64,000 nucleotides of DNA from Rhizobium vallis (GTDB taxonomy: Bacteria; Pseudomonadota; Alphaproteobacteria; Rhizobiales; Rhizobiaceae), in assembly GCF_003985155.1 (NCBI RefSeq), contig NZ_ML133689.1, positions 186,001 through 250,000 of the forward strand, read 5' to 3'. Under the pieces are notes generated by a model. It did no database searches. It was not told the origin of the DNA and worked only from the letters and a program-made list of their open reading frames with translations. Shown here one piece after another: positions 45,426 to 54,215 of this stretch (within the stretch, counting starts at the first letter, position 1; the number at the start of each line of letters is the position of its first letter). The position numbers and the translations under genes are program-made.

Positions 45426-48400
45426 ATGTCGAAGGGTATTATCGCAAATTCGGTGATGAATGCGGCGGCGGGCATGCTGCTGCTGCTGACGGGCTTCGTC
45501 TCCTCGATCATAACTGCGCGCCTCCTCGGGCCGGAAGCCAACGGCATCGTCGCCTTTTCGCTCTGGCTGGTGGTCACGGGCGCATCGATTGCCGAGCTCG
45601 GCTCCAGCATCACACTCTTGAAGACCCTGCCGCAGCTTTCGGCGGAAGGCTACGATGCGCGCCGCCGGCGGGGCTTTGCCGCCATTCTCGTCAGCTTCAT
45701 GATGTTTTCGACCGTCGTGCTGCTGGCACTCTACGCACTGTTCTTCCTGACCTCGGAAGAGATGCACTGGGCGGAAACCGCGCCCTCCGTGGCTTTGGTC
45801 ACGGGCGTGCTGTTCTTCATCCAGGCGATTGGATCCTTCGTCAAATTCTACCTGATCGGCGAAAAGAAGCTCGGCGCCTTCTTCAAGCTGACGGTTGCAG
45901 TCTCAATCTTGCAGCTTGCCGGCGTCGCGGTCGGCGCCGTGCTCTATGGCGTCGAGGGCGTTGTCGTCGGCTATGCGCTTGGCCAGTTCGTGCTGTTTTT
46001 CGCCACCATGCCGATCCTGCTTGCGCGTCGCGACTGGTGCGGGGTCTCGCTGAAATATCTCGCTTCCTCCTCCGTCATCCTGTCGATCCAGTTCATTATC
46101 GATTCCATCTTCCTCAATCGGCTTGAATTGCTCTTTCTGCAGCAGTTCTGGTCGGTGGAAATGGTCGGCTATTACGCCGTCGGCCTGTCGATCGCCAATA
46201 TCGCCCTTCAACTGCCGATCCAGATGACCGGAAGCCTGTTGCCCTATTATTCCGAGCGGCGGCACAGCAGCGACGATTCGACATTGCCGGTCGAGGTCTT
46301 CGCCGCCGTCACCCGCAGCATGGCCTATATCGTGCTGCCGATGAGCCTCGGACTGGCCGCGATTTCCAGCGAGCTGGTGCTGGTGGTGTTCGGCGAAGCA
46401 TTCGGCCGCAGCGGCACGGTGGTTGCGCTGCTCGCGCTCGTCGCACCCGCCTACACCTTCATGCAGATCCTCAGCCTCTACCTGCTTTCGATGGACAGAG
46501 CCCGCTCGCGCCTGAATATCAGTGTGATAGGTGGCCTCCTCATGGTAGTGGGTTGTTTACTGATCGTACCTAGGCTTGCCGCCGAGGGGGCTGCACTCGT
46601 GCGCATCCTGGTGTTCGTTGCGATGTCGATGATGATGATCAGGCAGACAGGATTCGGATCCCAGCTTTCAGGTCTCTATGCAAGCCTCACGAAGGTGACG
46701 CTCGCCTCGGTATTGTGTGCCTGCGCGGCGATCTCCGCGCTGGAATTCATCCATGGCCCGATTGGCCTCGTCGCCGCGATCATCGCCGGCACCTTCGCCT
46801 ATTTCGCGGCGTTGCGCGTGCTGCGCGCCGTGCCGCGCGAGGATGTGGAGGTCATGCACTCCCTTCTCGAAAAGATACCGTCCGCGCTGCGGGGGCCGGT
46901 CGGCCACGTGATCAATTTCATCGCGCCCAGGCTTCCCGACGATCCCGACCGTGCCAAGGTCGCGCCCGGCGAATTCTCGCTCGAACCAGCCGAGGGTGCG
47001 GGGCGCAGCGCTGCCCTGCCTGTCGTCTTCGACGGCACGATCGGGCTGTTCATGCCTGAGAATCCGCAAGCGAAGAAGCGTTCGGCCTCGGTGCTCTTCG
47101 TCAGCCCCTGGGGGTTCGAGGAAATGTGCAGCCGCAAGTTCTTCCGCATCGCTGCCGAGCATTTCTCGGATATCGGCGTACCGAGCCTGCGCTTCGACTA
47201 TCGCGGCACCGGCGATGCGCTCGATTTCGGCACGCTGCCGGCAAGGCTGGAAACCTGGGAAAATTCGATCCGCGCGGCTGCCGCCGAGCTCAAGTCTCTC
47301 TCCGGCTGCGACCGTATCATTCTTATCGCACAGGGCCTCGGCGCGACCCTTTCCCAGCGCATCGGCTCCTCGATCGATGGCATCGACAGCCTCGTCATGC
47401 TGGCGCCCGTGCTGAGCGGCCGGGCCTATCTGCGTGAACTCAACATGTGGTCCAAGATCATCGATGCTGATCTCGGCCTCGGCAAGGAGCACGTGCAGGC
47501 CGCAAAGGTGCAGATCGCTGGCCTCGTGATGCCCGAAGAGATCGCCGCCGAGCTCGGCAAGCTCAACATTGCCTCGCCGCAGGGGCTTGCAGCGCCCCGT
47601 TATCTGATCCTCGAACGTCCTATCCGGGCCGAGGATACCGGCTTTGCGGATGCGCTGAAGGCGTTCGGAGCCGAAGTCGATCAGAAGGCCTTCGAAGGTT
47701 ATGACGAGCTCGTCACCAATCCGCTCTTTGCCAAGACACCGATGGCTGTCGTCGAACTGCTGACGAAGTGGCTGGAGACGGCGACGACCGAGACATCCGC
47801 TGTCCATTCGCCGGTAGCCATCGAAAATCCGCCGCTTGCCGGCGATGGTTTTGCGGAAACACCGGTGCGTTTCGGAAGCCACGACCATCTGGTCGGCGTC
47901 GTCAGCCGGCCGCTTGGGGAAATCAAGGGCAATGCCGTGCTCTTCCTGTCGACGGCCTATGATCGCCACGCGGGCTGGGGACGGACGACAGTGGATATGG
48001 CGCGCGAGCTCGCGCGCGAGGGCGTCGTTTCACTGCGCTTCGATTCCGCCAATGTCGGAGACAGTCCGCCGCGGCCGGATGCGCCGGAACAGGTGCTTTA
48101 TTCCAGCACGCAGACCGCGGACGCGGTCGCCGCGCTCGATCTTCTCGAAAGCGTCGTTGCGGGTCCCGTCATGGTGGCCGGCCGATGCAGCGGCGGTTAT
48201 GTCGCCTTCCGCGCCGGCGTCGCCGACGAACGGTTGAAGGCGGTCGTCTCGATCAATCCCTTCGTCTACTACTGGGATCCGAAGGTGCCTGTGCGCAAGG
48301 AGCATGTCGTCTCCGTTCCCCGCAGCCTTGATGATTACGGCCAGCGTCTGGCGCGGCTCGATACGCTGAAGCGGCTCATCAGTGGCCAGGTGGACGTGGT

Positions 48401-48737
48401 GTCGGCACTGCAGAATATCGTCATCGCCGGCGGCCGGCGGCTGTCACCCTTCATCGCGCCGCTGCTCGAGCTGCTTCCGGACCGGCGCCAAATCGCCCGT
48501 GAGGTCCGGCATTCCTTCGCGTCCTTCGGCAAGCGCAAGGTGCCGCTGACGCTGATCTACAGCGAGGGCGACGTCGGCCTCGACCACGTCTATTTCCATT
48601 TCGGCCCGCGCGGCGCCAAGCTTTCCCGCTATCCGAACGTGCGGCTGCTGATGCTGCCGGATGCAGACCACAATCTGACACCGCCGCAATCGCGCAAATT
48701 CGTGCTCGACGAGATCATCCGTCTCGCGAGAGCTTGA
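45426..48737 (+). CDS. Fusion of a MOP-family polysaccharide flippase with two alpha/beta-hydrolase domains
   Basis: 1103 aa. Residues 1 to about 450 form a 12-14 helix MOP/Wzx-like flippase (GIIANSVMNAAAGMLLLLTG, ITARLLGPEANGIVAF). Two alpha/beta-hydrolase domains follow, about 555-785 and 820-1100. In the first the nucleophile elbow reads A-Q-G-L-G (635-639) with Gly where Ser should be, so it is probably inactive. In the second it reads G-R-C-S-G (919-923), giving a Cys921-Asp1049-His1082 triad as in dienelactone hydrolase or acyltransferases. The reading frame is continuous, so it is one protein. Likely role: move a lipid-linked glycan and transfer or remove an acyl/aminoacyl group. Confidence 0.88.
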   Translation: MSKGIIANSVMNAAAGMLLLLTGFVSSIITARLLGPEANGIVAFSLWLVVTGASIAELGSSITLLKTLPQLSAEGYDARRRRGFAAILVSFMMFSTVVLLALYALFFLTSEEMHWAETAPSVALVTGVLFFIQAIGSFVKFYLIGEKKLGAFFKLTVAVSILQLAGVAVGAVLYGVEGVVVGYALGQFVLFFATMPILLARRDWCGVSLKYLASSSVILSIQFIIDSIFLNRLELLFLQQFWSVEMVGYYAVGLSIANIALQLPIQMTGSLLPYYSERRHSSDDSTLPVEVFAAVTRSMAYIVLPMSLGLAAISSELVLVVFGEAFGRSGTVVALLALVAPAYTFMQILSLYLLSMDRARSRLNISVIGGLLMVVGCLLIVPRLAAEGAALVRILVFVAMSMMMIRQTGFGSQLSGLYASLTKVTLASVLCACAAISALEFIHGPIGLVAAIIAGTFAYFAALRVLRAVPREDVEVMHSLLEKIPSALRGPVGHVINFIAPRLPDDPDRAKVAPGEFSLEPAEGAGRSAALPVVFDGTIGLFMPENPQAKKRSASVLFVSPWGFEEMCSRKFFRIAAEHFSDIGVPSLRFDYRGTGDALDFGTLPARLETWENSIRAAAAELKSLSGCDRIILIAQGLGATLSQRIGSSIDGIDSLVMLAPVLSGRAYLRELNMWSKIIDADLGLGKEHVQAAKVQIAGLVMPEEIAAELGKLNIASPQGLAAPRYLILERPIRAEDTGFADALKAFGAEVDQKAFEGYDELVTNPLFAKTPMAVVELLTKWLETATTETSAVHSPVAIENPPLAGDGFAETPVRFGSHDHLVGVVSRPLGEIKGNAVLFLSTAYDRHAGWGRTTVDMARELAREGVVSLRFDSANVGDSPPRPDAPEQVLYSSTQTADAVAALDLLESVVAGPVMVAGRCSGGYVAFRAGVADERLKAVVSINPFVYYWDPKVPVRKEHVVSVPRSLDDYGQRLARLDTLKRLISGQVDVVSALQNIVIAGGRRLSPFIAPLLELLPDRRQIAREVRHSFASFGKRKVPLTLIYSEGDVGLDHVYFHFGPRGAKLSRYPNVRLLMLPDADHNLTPPQSRKFVLDEIIRLARA

Positions 48738-48759
48738 TCGGGATTTCAGGAAGAAAGGA

Positions 48760-49938
48760 TCATAGGCTTTCCGCGACGGCGATATCAAGCGATCTGTAGA
48801 GATCGATATAATGGCCGGCGACGATATCCCAGGAATAGCCGCGAGCGGCATCGAGAAGTTCTGAACGAACGGCGTCCGGTTGGTGTGTAAGGCCATCATA
48901 GGCGGCCTCGATCGCCGTGGCGGCGGCCCCGGAATTCTGGAAATCGGCGAGCCTGATGACGGGATGGCGGGCGGCAAGCGTCTGAAAGGCATAGTTGGCG
49001 TTCAGCACCGGCAGCAGGCCGGCGCTCATGGCTTCCAGCGCCACCAGGCCGAAACCTTCATATTCCGAGGCGGAGGCGAAGAGCGAGGCCTCGGCGATGA
49101 CGCGGCGGATGCCATCGTTGTCGGGCGACACATGCAGTGTGACGCGACCGGTCAAGTTGCGGCTTTCGATCTCGTCTTCGACATTCACCCGGCTCAGGTC
49201 GGATTCGGCGCCGATAATATCGAGATGCCATTCCGGGTGGCGTGTCTTCAACACGGCCATCGCATCGAGCAGATGGTCCAGCCGCTTGTTCACCGAGAAG
49301 CGCCCGATCGTGACGATGCGGCGTTTTGCCCGGCGCGAAGCGGTATCGGCGAACTTGCCGATATCGGCGCCGTTTTCGATCAGGAGGCTGTCGGGCACGA
49401 TCTCGGAAAACTGCTTGAGGTCGGAGGCACTGCAGCAGACGACGCGCCGGTAGGCAGTCGCCGAAGCGCGGGTCAGTGTGCGGAACCAGACCTTCTTGAC
49501 CGCTGCATATTTTCTGGTGTGGAAGAAGCCGCCATGAGTGGTGACGATCATCGGTTTGCCGTGCAGTAGCCGGCCCCAGGCGAGTGCGTCGAAGAAGAAG
49601 TCGATGGCGTGAACATGCACGAGATCGGCGTCGCCGATATGGCGGAAAACCTGCGGCGCCAGGGGATAGCGGCTGCTGCCGGACCAGGGAATGCGCACCA
49701 CCTCGATACCATTGATATTTTCGCGAGGCGGCAGCTTGTCGTCAGGCGCGGTGAAGAGCGAATCGAGCGTGACGACGCGCACGCGATAACCGCGCCGGAC
49801 GGTCTGGCGGCCGAGATTGGCGACAACGTCTTCCAGGCCGCCACGATTGGGTAGGAACTGGCGCACGACATGGACGATCAGCGGGGGCGCTTCCGATTGC
49901 GGCTGCTCGTGCACTCTGTCTGCCTCGACGATCGCCAT
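48760..49938 (-). CDS. Glycosyltransferase family 4, mannosyltransferase-like
   Basis: A 392-aa GT-B enzyme. N-terminal acceptor domain with VHVVRQFLPNRGGLEDVVANLG and HVHAIDFFFDALAW; donor domain with TIGRFSVNKRLDHLLDA and the EX7E motif ASEYEGFGLVALEAMSAG. It resembles enzymes of exopolysaccharide assembly. It is convergent with the flippase fusion, with 22 bases between the stops, so it has its own promoter but probably serves the same glycan. Confidence 0.87.
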   Translation of the reverse strand: MAIVEADRVHEQPQSEAPPLIVHVVRQFLPNRGGLEDVVANLGRQTVRRGYRVRVVTLDSLFTAPDDKLPPRENINGIEVVRIPWSGSSRYPLAPQVFRHIGDADLVHVHAIDFFFDALAWGRLLHGKPMIVTTHGGFFHTRKYAAVKKVWFRTLTRASATAYRRVVCCSASDLKQFSEIVPDSLLIENGADIGKFADTASRRAKRRIVTIGRFSVNKRLDHLLDAMAVLKTRHPEWHLDIIGAESDLSRVNVEDEIESRNLTGRVTLHVSPDNDGIRRVIAEASLFASASEYEGFGLVALEAMSAGLLPVLNANYAFQTLAARHPVIRLADFQNSGAAATAIEAAYDGLTHQPDAVRSELLDAARGYSWDIVAGHYIDLYRSLDIAVAESL

Positions 49939-50073
49939 TTTCCACCTATCGCTACGCGCCTCGCCTCAAGCTAACGCGAGACTCTTATAGCAACGTCCAC
50001 GCTTAAGCCGCGGTTTAAGCGGCAAGCCGAAAGGCGATTCTTCTCGAAAAGGGTTAACCGCGTCTGAGGGGGC

Positions 50074-50310
50074 TCAGAAGGCCTTGAAGGTCAGCGTCGT
50101 CAAGGAGCGGACGATACCCGGAATATTGGCGATGTTGTCATTGATGAACTTGCCGATATCCTGGCCTTCCTCGATGTAGACCTTCATCAACAGGTCGTAG
50201 TCGCCGCTTGTGGAATAAAGCTCCGAGACCAGTTCGGTCTGGTAGATGGCGTCGGCGACCTCATAGGTCTTGCCGGGGGCGCATTGGAGCTGGACGAAGA
50301 TCGGCTTCAT
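50074..50310 (-). CDS. Stand-alone Lrp/AsnC ligand-binding (RAM) domain protein
   Basis: A 78-aa protein equal to the RAM domain of Lrp/AsnC regulators without a DNA-binding domain: MKPIFVQLQCAPGKTYEVAD, then SGDYDLLMKVYIEEGQDIG and VRSLTTLTFKAF. Such SraA-like proteins bind amino acids and can modulate full-length Lrp proteins. SD AGGAA fixes ATG 50310; an in-frame ATG at 50382 overlaps the lysR gene end. Confidence 0.85.
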   Translation of the reverse strand: MKPIFVQLQCAPGKTYEVADAIYQTELVSELYSTSGDYDLLMKVYIEEGQDIGKFINDNIANIPGIVRSLTTLTFKAF

Positions 50311-50378
50311 GGGATTTCCTGCAGATGTTGTTTGGCTGACATAATGGTCGAAACCGCCATGCCGATGCAAGCCGTTCG

Positions 50379-51281
50379 TCATGCGGTCGGATTGGCGGCC
50401 GCTTCAGCGACGATCCAGTCGCGAAAGGCGGCAAGCGGCGCATAGTCGGCGCGCTCGGGCGGAAAAGCGAGATAGTAGCGTTCGCGGCTTTCCATTTCGC
50501 GGTCCACGGCGGCGACGAGATCGCCACGCCTGAGTTCCTCCTGCATCAGGAATGTCGGCAATAGCGCGATGCCGAGGCCGGCGATCGCGGCTTGCGCTGC
50601 GGTGGCGAACTGGTCGAAGAGCATGCCGTGCACGCTTTCGAAGGCAACGCCGTTGCCGGCGAACCATTGTTCCCAGGCATCAGGCCGTGTCGTCAAATGC
50701 AGAAGCGGGACGGTGAGCAGGTCTTCCGGCCGCGAGATCGCGTATCGCCTGAGAAAATCGGGGCTGCAGGCCGGCACCGTTCGCTCCGACATGAGAAAGG
50801 CGAGGTCGGCGCCCGGCCAATGCGGATGGCCGAAATGGATGGCGGCGTCGATCGAATCGAGGCGGAAATCGAAGGGCGAAAGCCGGGTCACGAGGTTGAT
50901 GGTGACACCCGGATTGGCAGCGAGAAAGCGGCCGAGGCGCGGCGCCAGCCAGCGCGTGCCGAAAGTCGGCAGGATGGCGAGATTGAGCGTGCCGCCATGC
51001 GGATTGGCGCGCAGGTTCAGGGAGGCGCTCGATATGCGCCGCAGCGCCTCGCGGATCTCGCGGGCGTAGCTGTCGCCGGCAAGCGTCAGCCGCATGGTCT
51101 GACGTTCGCGCAGGAAGAGCTCGACGCCAAGCTGCTCTTCCAGCGCGCTTACCTGCCGGCTCACGGCGCTTTGTGTCAGATCAAGCTCACGCGCCGCAGC
51201 CGTGACGCTGCCGGTGCGGGCCACCGCCTCGAAGGCGGCGAGATGCGATATCGACGGCAGAAAGCGCCGGGAAGTGTTCAT
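50379..51281 (-). CDS. LysR family regulator (GcvA-like)
   Basis: A 300-aa LysR regulator: N-terminal winged helix (GSVTAAARELDLTQSAVSRQVSALE, residues about 25-50) and a periplasmic-binding-protein-like effector domain starting near residue 90. Divergent from the lysine/pipecolate catabolic genes, which it probably activates with a pathway intermediate. ATG 51281 has GGA at six bases; an ATG two codons earlier is possible. Confidence 0.88.
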   Translation of the reverse strand: MNTSRRFLPSISHLAAFEAVARTGSVTAAARELDLTQSAVSRQVSALEEQLGVELFLRERQTMRLTLAGDSYAREIREALRRISSASLNLRANPHGGTLNLAILPTFGTRWLAPRLGRFLAANPGVTINLVTRLSPFDFRLDSIDAAIHFGHPHWPGADLAFLMSERTVPACSPDFLRRYAISRPEDLLTVPLLHLTTRPDAWEQWFAGNGVAFESVHGMLFDQFATAAQAAIAGLGIALLPTFLMQEELRRGDLVAAVDREMESRERYYLAFPPERADYAPLAAFRDWIVAEAAANPTA

Positions 51282-51285
51282 GATC

Positions 51286-51316
51286 ATTCCATTTCAGAAT
51301 GAGCTATTTCCGAAAT
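51286..51316. promoter_or_regulatory. Candidate LysR operator in the divergent gap
   Basis: Two dyads lie in the 108-base gap: ATTCCATTTCAGAAT (51286-51300, ATTC-N7-GAAT) and ATTTCCGAAAT (51306-51316, perfect). Both have the T-rich/A-rich dyad shape LysR proteins favour and sit next to the regulator start, consistent with autorepression and activation of hglS. Confidence 0.4.
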
Positions 51317-51389
51317 GTCGATATTTCCAGCTTTGTGGTGCTTGTAAAGAGTTTCATCCTGCAAAAACGGAATGAGCCGGAGTTTCCAG

Positions 51390-52802
51390 ATGCCGCAAGC
51401 CTTCGTTTCCACAGACCGCATCCGCTCGCTCTTCACCGAAGCGATGTCGCAGATGTACCGGGCGGAGGTGCCGCAATACGGCACGCTGATCGAACTGGTG
51501 GCTGAGGTGAATGCCGCCTGCCTCGAAAAGGATCCCGAGCTGCGCGAACGGCTGGCCAGCGCCGGCGAGCTGGAGCGTATTGACGTCGAGCGCCACGGCG
51601 CGATCCGGCTTGGAACGGCAGAGGAACTTTTCACCATCCGTCGGCTTTTCGCCGTCATGGGGATGCAGGCGGTCGGCTATTACGATCTCTCGGTCGCCGG
51701 CGTGCCCGTTCATTCCACCTGCTTCCGGCCGATCGACGAAGCGGCGCTCAACGTCAATCCGTTCCGTGTCTTCACCTCGCTGCTGCGGTTGGAACTGATC
51801 GAAGACGAAGAGCTGCGTGGTGAGGCGCAAGCCATTCTGGCGGCGCGGCGCATCTATACGCCGCGCGCTATCGCGTTGATCGAGCGTCACGAGCAGAACG
51901 GCGGCTTGACGGAGGCGGAAGCTGCGGAATTCGTCGCTGAAGCGATCGAAACCTTCCGCTGGCACGGCGAGGCGACGGTCAGCGCCGAAACCTACAAGCG
52001 CCTGCACGACGCGCATCGGCTGATCGCCGACGTCGTCAGCTTCAAAGGGCCGCATATCAATCACCTGACCCCACGTACGCTCGATATCGACGCGGTCCAG
52101 GCCCGCATGCCGGAACGCGGCATCACGCCGAAGGCCGTCATCGAGGGGCCGCCGCGCCGTCATTGCGATATCCTCTTGCGGCAGACGAGCTTCAAGGCCT
52201 TGGAGGAGGCGATAGCCTTTTCCGGTGAAGAGGGGGCAGCCAGGGGAACGCACACCGCCCGCTTCGGCGAGATCGAGCAGCGCGGCGTGGCGCTGACGGC
52301 GAAGGGCCGGGCGCTCTACGATCGGCTGCTCGCCTCGGTGCGCGGCGAGGTGCAGGTTGGCGCCCGTGGCGCCAGGGCCGGCGCCTACGACCAGGAACTT
52401 GCCGAGCGCTTCAAGGCGCTGCCGGATAGCTGGGAGGAACTGCGCAGCCAGGACCTCGCCTTCTTCCGCTACAGCGCGACGCCTGCGGGTATCGCCGCCG
52501 CGGTCAGCGGCGGGCTGCCGCGCGATCCGGAAGCGCTGATTGCCAGGGGCTATCTCGCCTGCGCGCCTCTTGTCTACGAAGATTTCCTGCCGGTCAGTGC
52601 GGCGGGCATCTTCCAGTCGAACCTCGGCGCCGACCAGCAGCAGAACTATGCAACCCGCTCGAACCGTGACGCCTTCGAGGCAGCGCTCGGCACGATTGTT
52701 GAGGATGAATTGGCGCTCTATGCCGAACGCCAGGCCGCCTCGCTGGATGCGGCGATGGAAGCGCTCGGCCTCGCGCATCTGCAGTTGAAGACCGTTGCTT
52801 GA
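51390..52802 (+). CDS. hglS: 2-oxoadipate dioxygenase/decarboxylase HglS (DUF1338)
   Basis: A 470-aa iron enzyme of the DUF1338 / vicinal-oxygen-chelate type. HglS converts 2-oxoadipate to D-2-hydroxyglutarate in bacterial lysine catabolism. The metal ligands fit two His and one Glu: VPVHSTCFRP, KGPHINHLTPRTLDID and RFGEIEQRG. The following two genes supply earlier pathway steps, which supports the call. ATG 51390 has an SD (GGAG); an ATG six codons earlier is in frame without one. Confidence 0.88.
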   Translation: MPQAFVSTDRIRSLFTEAMSQMYRAEVPQYGTLIELVAEVNAACLEKDPELRERLASAGELERIDVERHGAIRLGTAEELFTIRRLFAVMGMQAVGYYDLSVAGVPVHSTCFRPIDEAALNVNPFRVFTSLLRLELIEDEELRGEAQAILAARRIYTPRAIALIERHEQNGGLTEAEAAEFVAEAIETFRWHGEATVSAETYKRLHDAHRLIADVVSFKGPHINHLTPRTLDIDAVQARMPERGITPKAVIEGPPRRHCDILLRQTSFKALEEAIAFSGEEGAARGTHTARFGEIEQRGVALTAKGRALYDRLLASVRGEVQVGARGARAGAYDQELAERFKALPDSWEELRSQDLAFFRYSATPAGIAAAVSGGLPRDPEALIARGYLACAPLVYEDFLPVSAAGIFQSNLGADQQQNYATRSNRDAFEAALGTIVEDELALYAERQAASLDAAMEALGLAHLQLKTVA

Positions 52803-52866
52803 AATGATGCTTTCGCAAGCGAGGTGCATTAGAGTACCCGCGATTTCGACCCAATCGGACTGAGCC

Positions 52867-54150
52867 ATGCTGAATGATCCGCGCTCCCACGGCCTCTGGG
52901 AAAAGACCGCAGCTGAACCGCCTGTGACCTCGTCTCTCCAAGGCGCGGTATCGGCCGACGTTGTGATCGTCGGCGGTGGTTACACCGGCCTGTCTTCCGC
53001 CCTGCATCTTGCCGAAGCCGGGTCGAAAGTGGTGCTCTTGGAGGCCAGGGAGATCGGTTTCGGCGGCTCGGGGCGCAATGTCGGCCTGATCAATGCCGGC
53101 ATGTGGGTGATGCCGAATGACCTGCCAGGGGTGCTCGGCTCGGTGCATGGCGAGCGCCTGCTTGATCTGCTCGGCAATGCGCCGAAGCTGGTTATGGAGC
53201 TGATCGACCGGCACGGGATTGCCTGCGAACTCGAGCGGAACGGCACGCTTCATTGCGCCGTCGGTGCCGACGGGCTCAAGGAGATCGAGCAGCGCGTGGC
53301 GCAATGGACCGCGCGCGGCGCGCCCGTGAAGCTGCTCGATGCAGCAGAAACCGCCAAGCGCATCGGCAGCGATGCCTATGCCGGCTCGTTGCTCGACATG
53401 CGCGCCGGAACGCTGCAGCCGCTTGCCTATGTGCGCGGCCTTGCCCATGCCGCCGCCAAGGCCGGCGTTACCATTCATACTTCGAGCCCTGTGACCGCGA
53501 CGGAGCGCAACGGCAGCCGCTGGAGCGTGAAGACCGAAAGGGGCGAAGTCAGCGCGGACTGGATCATTATTGCGACGGATGCCTACAGCACCGGTCCCTT
53601 CGAGCAGGTGCGCAACGAGCAGATCTACCTGCCCTATTTCAATTTCGCCACCGTGCCGCTCGGCCACAATCTGCGCCAGTCGATCCTGCCGGGGCGAGAG
53701 GGGGTTTGGGATACCAAGGACATCCTCTCCTCGTTCCGCATGGACCAGGCGGGCCGCCTCGTTTTCGGCAGCGTTGGGGCGCTGCGCAATACCGGGCTTG
53801 CTGTGCACAAGGGCTGGGCCAAGCGCGCGTTGAAGCGGCTCTTCCCCATCATCGGCGATGTCGAATTCGAATGCGAATGGTATGGCCAGATCGGCATGAC
53901 CGACAATGCGCTGCCGCGCTTCCACAAATTCGCGCCGAATGTGATCGGTTTTTCCGGTTATAATGGCCGTGGCATTGCGCCGGGCACAGTCTTCGGCCGG
54001 ACGCTGGCCGAACATATCCTTGGCCGGCTTTCGGAAGCCGATCTGCCGCTGCCGCTGACGACACCCACGGAGCCGAGCTTCCGTGCGCTGAAGGAAATAT
54101 GGTACGAAGCCGGCGCCCAGGTTGCCCATTTCGCCGACGCCCGCTTCTGA
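52867..54150 (+). CDS. FAD-dependent oxidoreductase, probable L-pipecolate oxidase
   Basis: A 427-aa DAO-family flavoprotein (OrdL/PuuB type). FAD fold VVIVGGGYTGLSSALHLAEAG near residue 35, GFGGSGRNVGLINAG near 68, C-terminal GFSGYNGRGIAPGT. Position between hglS and aminoadipate semialdehyde dehydrogenase points to AmaA-type L-pipecolate oxidase, giving piperideine-6-carboxylate; an alternative is a gamma-glutamylputrescine oxidase-like activity. No membrane segment. Confidence 0.8.
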   Translation: MLNDPRSHGLWEKTAAEPPVTSSLQGAVSADVVIVGGGYTGLSSALHLAEAGSKVVLLEAREIGFGGSGRNVGLINAGMWVMPNDLPGVLGSVHGERLLDLLGNAPKLVMELIDRHGIACELERNGTLHCAVGADGLKEIEQRVAQWTARGAPVKLLDAAETAKRIGSDAYAGSLLDMRAGTLQPLAYVRGLAHAAAKAGVTIHTSSPVTATERNGSRWSVKTERGEVSADWIIIATDAYSTGPFEQVRNEQIYLPYFNFATVPLGHNLRQSILPGREGVWDTKDILSSFRMDQAGRLVFGSVGALRNTGLAVHKGWAKRALKRLFPIIGDVEFECEWYGQIGMTDNALPRFHKFAPNVIGFSGYNGRGIAPGTVFGRTLAEHILGRLSEADLPLPLTTPTEPSFRALKEIWYEAGAQVAHFADARF

Positions 54151-54169
54151 GAACCGATAAACGCTGCTG

Positions 54170-54188
54170 GGAAGCGATAGACGCTTCC
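54170..54188 (+). other. Intercistronic hairpin
   Basis: Perfect seven-base stem GGAAGCG / CGCTTCC with loop ATAGA, between the FAD oxidase and dehydrogenase genes and without a T run. It may protect or separate the two mRNA parts. Confidence 0.5.
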
Positions 54189-54215
54189 GGGAATAATAAG
54201 ATTGGAAACACCACA

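Noticed and set aside
46668..47969. 433-codon minus-strand frame inside the flippase-hydrolase gene
   Set aside because: Antisense to a continuous, motif-bearing protein; no SD or family.
45426..48737. Possibility that the flippase-hydrolase gene is two or three genes joined by a sequencing error
   Set aside because: The frame stays open with consistent codon use through both junctions, and no SD/ATG pair suggests an internal start at the hydrolase domains.
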